From assembly GCA_018985225.1 (NCBI GenBank), contig JADGIF010000108.1, positions 1-19,453 on the forward strand: a DNA stretch of 19,453 bases, read 5' to 3'. Source of the DNA: Amoeboradix gromovi. Its lineage: Eukaryota; Sanchytriomycota; Sanchytriomycetes; Sanchytriales; Sanchytriaceae. Positions 16,817 to 19,453 of the stretch are shown here, one piece after another; positions within the stretch are counted from its first letter, which is position 1; every line of letters starts with the position of its first letter. Below the pieces are notes generated by a model. It did not search any database and was not told the origin of the DNA. It saw only the letters and a list, made by a program, of their open reading frames with translations. The position numbers were made by a program, and so were the translations under genes.

Positions 16817-17661
16817 ATGCTAGAAATTGCAGATCTGTTCAATTTTCATCATTTGTCACAAGACAACCAACCTATAGTATCATCGCTAACGTACTCAGAG
16901 TTTAATAGCATCAACAAGACCCTAGATGTAAATCTTCACGAGTACGACCATTATTTCATGGGAAATGAGTTTTTTATATTGACCTGGGCACAACATCGTG
17001 AACCAGTTCATTTTATTGTATTCCCTTCAATCTTAATTATAGTAAACGGTCACGATGATGTTTTTCTTCATCTTCAAAATAAAATTGTGGGATCGTCTCA
17101 GGATGCATTTCATCTATGCATGCTGTATCTCTTACAAGAATTACAGCAGATATGCACCAGTGTGGAATTTGATGTGATGACAATCCAGGATTTAGTTGGT
17201 GTTCTTGCAGACAAAGAATTTAAAGATTTGTTGCTCCGCATAAGAAACACACAAACCCTAATATATCGGTTGAAATACAGTGTGCGTATGAAGAAATGCA
17301 TGACGCAGAGGTGCAATTTGCCCATGTATAATAATTTAACTGAGTTAATGCTCTTGGAGGACAAGTTAAACCAGTACTTGGATAGTTTGGATGTCATGTA
17401 CAATCATTATTTAGGTGACTTGAATATGAAAATGACAATGAGCAGCAACACTGTAAATTTTGTTATGAGAAAGCTAACTCTTGTCACTATTGCTGGTATT
17501 CCAATGACAGTAATATCAGGAATGTGGGGTAATTACATATTAACCAAGGTATGAACGTTGGCGTACCAGGAAGCGACTATGAAAATACTTGGGTTATTAT
17601 ATTTTTCGGATCCCTGATGCTGAGTATTATCATAGTGTATTTGAGTCACAGATATCTATAG
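16817..17661 (+). CDS. CorA-type Mg channel, Alr/Mnr2-like, exons 16817-17528 and 17549-17661
   Basis: This 274-residue protein forms a pentameric magnesium (or related divalent) channel. A cytosolic alpha/beta head and long helices (VMRKLTLVTIAGIPMTVISG leads into TM1) precede the pore motif WGMNVGVPG, with G238-M239-N240. TM2 (WVIIFFGSLMLSIIIVYL) follows and then a five-residue tail. WGMNV-VPG is the fungal Alr1/Mnr2 form rather than the bacterial YGMNFE. The plain frame ends at 17554 without GMN or TM2. Removing the 20-base intron 17529-17548 restores both. It is shorter than Alr1 because it lacks the long N-terminal region. It could act at plasma or vacuolar membrane. Confidence 0.93.
17529..17548 (+). 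other. 20-base intron splitting the GMN pore codon
   Basis: GTAATTACATATTAACCAAG is a GT...AG intron with a TTAAC box 4 bases before the acceptor AG. Exon 1 ends TGG-G and exon 2 begins GT-ATG-AAC, so the Gly of GMN is rebuilt exactly from both exons. This is the best-anchored intron in the window. Confidence 0.95.
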
Positions 17662-17827
17662 CTGTAATAAACGAATTTCTGCATCTTTCGTTACCGGTTG
17701 TTATAGCAATTGTGATAAATTTTAGTCATGTTAGATGCTTGAGGCTTCACATAAGAACTGTGGTCCTTGAAGTTGAGTCCCACAATACAATGTGGATTCA
17801 AATTATGGGAATCGTATACCCTTAAGT

Positions 17828-18123
17828 CTATTGGCGATTCTGTTTTTCGGCTATGTTACTTATTAATATGAAGCTGACTGATGCTTGAATTACTAGAAAG
17901 ATTTCAGCGTTTTCGGAATTGAAGGTAGCCAACAATTTCCACTCGATAGCATAGCATTTACAAATCTAAAATAGACACAAGGTACGTGTGATGGACTCTC
18001 TTCTTTCCATCTGAAGTCCAGGCTTGTTTTCACAGCTACTGTTTTACTTAACGACTGCGCTAAATTTGGCGATTCTAAATGTTCGGCAGATAAAGAACTG
18101 TAAAGCAGACTGTATAATGGCAA
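17828..18123 (-). CDS. Possible minus-strand spliced gene, unidentified
   Basis: A 45-codon frame opens exactly at the acceptor of a 20-base GT...TTTTAG intron (complement 17966-17985) and runs to TAG at 17828-17830. It reads CYAIEWKLLATFNSENAEIF then LVIQASVSFILISN. Upstream, the frame ending DFRWKEESPSH fits in phase. The 5' end is not resolved and the region overlaps plausible plus-strand coding beyond about 18117. Convergent with the Mg channel gene. Confidence 0.33.
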
Positions 18124-18496
18124 AAGAAGATAGCAATAAGAATAGTGAGATTATGTTATTTGATATCCCACACCCCCAAATAAATACCCAAATCTACCTC
18201 ACCAATCTTATGTTGCAACGTTGTCAAACAAGATGAGAAAGTGAAAAAAAACTATGAATGATTTAAAATGGGTGACAGCAGTTACAGGCAAAGAAAAATG
18301 GGCCATTTATAGACATTTAAGTCTGGATTATTCCAAATCCCATTCTGAGTTCGGTGAGATTAGATTCATTTAATCCGGCTGTGCTAATTTAACCAACAAG
18401 AACACTAATTTGAAGCTGCTTTCTGCATTATTTGGGTGTTCAAGGGCGAAAATATATTTGTTCAATATTGTACTTGCAGAAGAGTGTACAAACACA
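18117..18496 (+). pseudogene. Plus-strand exons or decayed gene running into TIR element 3
   Basis: Three pieces read like protein: ATG 18117 MAKEDSNKNSEIMLFDIPHP to TGA 18234; ATG 18254 LKWVTAVTGKEKWAIYRHLS to TAA 18371; and, in the same frame after that stop, NLKLLSALFGCSRAKIYLFN then IVLAEECTNT up to the element at 18497. The first two are in different frames and need an intron of 2 mod 3 length (59-base candidates exist). The TAA between the last two is not removed by any GT...AG pair I found. This may be a gene broken by the element and decaying, or a spliced gene I cannot solve. Function unknown. Confidence 0.4.
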
Positions 18497-18948
18497 TGGG
18501 ACATCAAATATAAAAACTAGACTAACTTGCTGAGACAGTTTGAATCATTATTTCAAGTGTGTATTAACCAGTTGTAAATTAAATTAAATTAATCTATTCA
18601 AGTAAATTGTTTTAGTATAAAAGCTTTTCATCCATCAAACTTTTAGAAACAGTGATTAACAAGAAGAAGAGAAAACAAAAAATAGGTTGTACGAAAGGCG
18701 GTGAGAAAAAAAAGAAATGGAAGATGGTAGTGGTAAAGTAGTATATAGTGCACCTTTTGCTTAGACACTCAAAGACCTTTACTATTTGAAAGAGATAGTG
18801 GGTCATCTTGTTATATTCTAAAGAGGGGAATGACATTAGCGAAAGAAAATTGGTTTGGAAGAAGGACTTTTGTTAATAACAGTATCTCCTCCTTATGGAA
18901 TACCTACTTTAAAAACGATTTAGTCTAGTTTTTATATTTGGTTTTCCA
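18497..18948 (+). mobile_element. TIR element copy 3 (divergent interior)
   Basis: It begins TGGGACATCAAATATAAAAA and ends TAGTCTAGTTTTTATATTTG plus GTTTTCCA, a slightly mutated terminal repeat. The right half shares GTGCACCTTTTGCTTAGACA and AAGACCT with copies 1 and 2, while the left half differs and is purine-rich. A TATAAAA box (18616) sits at a similar place as in copy 2. No coding capacity and no evident target-site duplication. Confidence 0.8.
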
Positions 18949-18949
18949 G

Positions 18950-19003
18950 ATTGTTGCTCGAAGAAAAGAAAAGTTGGCAGAACAAAAAGATTCTTTTGAA
19001 TAA
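18950..19003 (+). other. Coding-like tail directly right of TIR element 3
   Basis: The frame reads IVARRKEKLAEQKDSFE then TAA at 19001-19003. The element's last bases plus the next base form TTTTCCAG, a good splice acceptor, right before the Ile codon. It could be the final exon of the gene left of the element, spliced from GT at about 18474 so that ...LFN-I joins I-VARRK in phase. That splice is a hypothesis. Confidence 0.3.
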
Positions 19004-19069
19004 TACAAAATATAAGTAATCCATTTATAAGATGTGCCGTGCTTGAGTCAAACTGCCCCAATAGTCAGG

Positions 19070-19100
19070 TTAATCTGAATCTGTGTTGAGATTAGATTAA
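19070..19100. repeat. Imperfect inverted repeat (hairpin)
   Basis: TTAATCTGAATC is followed after 8 bases by GATTAGATTAA, its near complement with one unpaired base. It could form a 10-11 pair stem. It lies in the 19004-19250 stretch where I see no gene. It could be a terminator-like structure or simple AT-rich chance. Confidence 0.4.
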
Positions 19101-19250
19101 TCTAAACTTACATGTCTAGCCTTTGAGTATTCTAATACAAACCACGCTTTAATAATTGTCGCATAATATTTAGGTAATAAATCGTGAGAACACTCTAACT
19201 AGCTAAGTCTACTTTTTGTGACATTTGTTTTAAACCATTCGAGAATTAAA

Positions 19251-19361
19251 ATGTCAAAATCTCGGCAGTCGGCAGGAAAAAAACCCTCAACAATAAAAAA
19301 ACACGCAAGAAAACAGAATATTTTTCTAGGAAAAAATTACATTACGTCTCCTCCTCGTTAA
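19251..19361 (+). CDS. Small basic protein, unidentified
   Basis: ATG 19251 opens 36 codons, very rich in Lys/Arg (MSKSRQSAGKKPSTIKKHAR then KQNIFLGKNY), ending at TAA 19359-19361. Composition suits a nucleic-acid-binding or nucleolar protein. The stop could lie in a tiny intron (GT at 19356, AG at 19368 or 19377), extending it slightly. It overlaps the minus-strand gene fragment by about 20 bases, so one of the two may be shorter than shown. Confidence 0.35.
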   Translation: MSKSRQSAGKKPSTIKKHARKQNIFLGKNYITSPPR

Positions 19362-19453
19362 AAGTCCAGATTTCCGAGAAAATCGAGAATTTCCACAGAG
19401 AAACTAGCGATGCTAGATCTCCGTTGCAATGATTGCTCACGCTTTCACTACCC
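19342..19453 (-). CDS. 3' fragment of a gene with SxSxSNHCNG motif, cut by window edge
   Basis: From the right edge the minus strand reads GSESVSNHCNGDLASLVSLW then KFSIFSEIWTFNEEET and stops at 19342-19344. The first ten codons match the motif in the 14520-14801 gene: AGC, AGC, AAC/AAT, CAC/CAT, TGT/TGC, AAC, GGA, with changes mainly at third positions. This points to paralogues. Splicing may alter the end shown. Function unknown. Confidence 0.45.
   Translation of the reverse strand, partial: GSESVSNHCNGDLASLVSLWKFSIFSEIWTFNEEET

Noticed and set aside
17589-17825. 78-codon plus-strand frame after the Mg channel
   Set aside because: Its first half is exon 2 of the channel in the wrong frame and it has no good start; the channel ends naturally at 17661 after TM2.
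1-19453. tRNA, rRNA, CRISPR or snoRNA genes
   Set aside because: No T-loop/acceptor pairing, no rRNA core blocks, no regular spaced repeats; the TGATGGTGATAAATGA near 10027 has no matching D box or guide layout.

Overview
The window looks like nuclear DNA of an early-diverging, flagellated fungus, probably of the Rozella/Cryptomycota type (inference). It is AT-rich and very gene-dense: neighbouring coding regions are often only 20-70 bases apart, on both strands. Fungal signs are an Akr1-type palmitoyltransferase with a DHYC core, an exomer (Chs5-like) module and an Alr/Mnr2-like magnesium channel. A calaxin-like EF-hand protein points to a motile flagellum.

Layout. 1-1510: a terminal-inverted-repeat (TIR) element, a decayed relative of it, and two unidentified exon clusters. 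1653-4431: NC2-alpha and catalase (both -), then a short bidirectional promoter and uridine phosphorylase (+). 4448-8803: an unresolved small gene, AKR1, a calaxin-like protein and an ethanolamine/choline phosphotransferase (all +). 8841-9927: Chs5-like exomer module and a possible small membrane protein (-). 10053-13664: a small gene, an OB-fold protein, a seven-exon gene of unknown function and an ADCK1-like ABC1 kinase (all +). 13670-15646: a coiled-coil protein, a second TIR element, an unidentified gene and SBDS (genes all -). 15716-17661: a small gene (+), BUD23 (-) and a CorA-type Mg channel (+). 17828-19453: poorly resolved exons around a third TIR element, plus a gene fragment entering from the right edge.

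The main discovery is splicing. Three recognisable genes (AKR1, the phosphotransferase, the Mg channel) stop early as plain open frames. Each recovers its proper C-terminus when one GT...AG intron of only 19, 20 or 21 bases is removed. The same rule turns apparently empty stretches into coherent coding regions, most clearly 11541-12171, where six introns of 15-36 bases give one 165-residue frame. These introns usually carry a TAAC/TAAT-like box a few bases before the AG. Plain ORF calling therefore misses many small genes here.

The second theme is a family of 450-520 base elements with about 30-base TIRs, three copies plus one relic. Each copy carries a conserved TATAAAA and lies directly against, or inside, coding sequence.

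The named genes are mostly housekeeping: transcription (NC2-alpha), ribosome assembly (SBDS, BUD23), lipid synthesis, nucleoside salvage, peroxide removal, vesicle sorting and palmitoylation. No operon logic is expected or seen.
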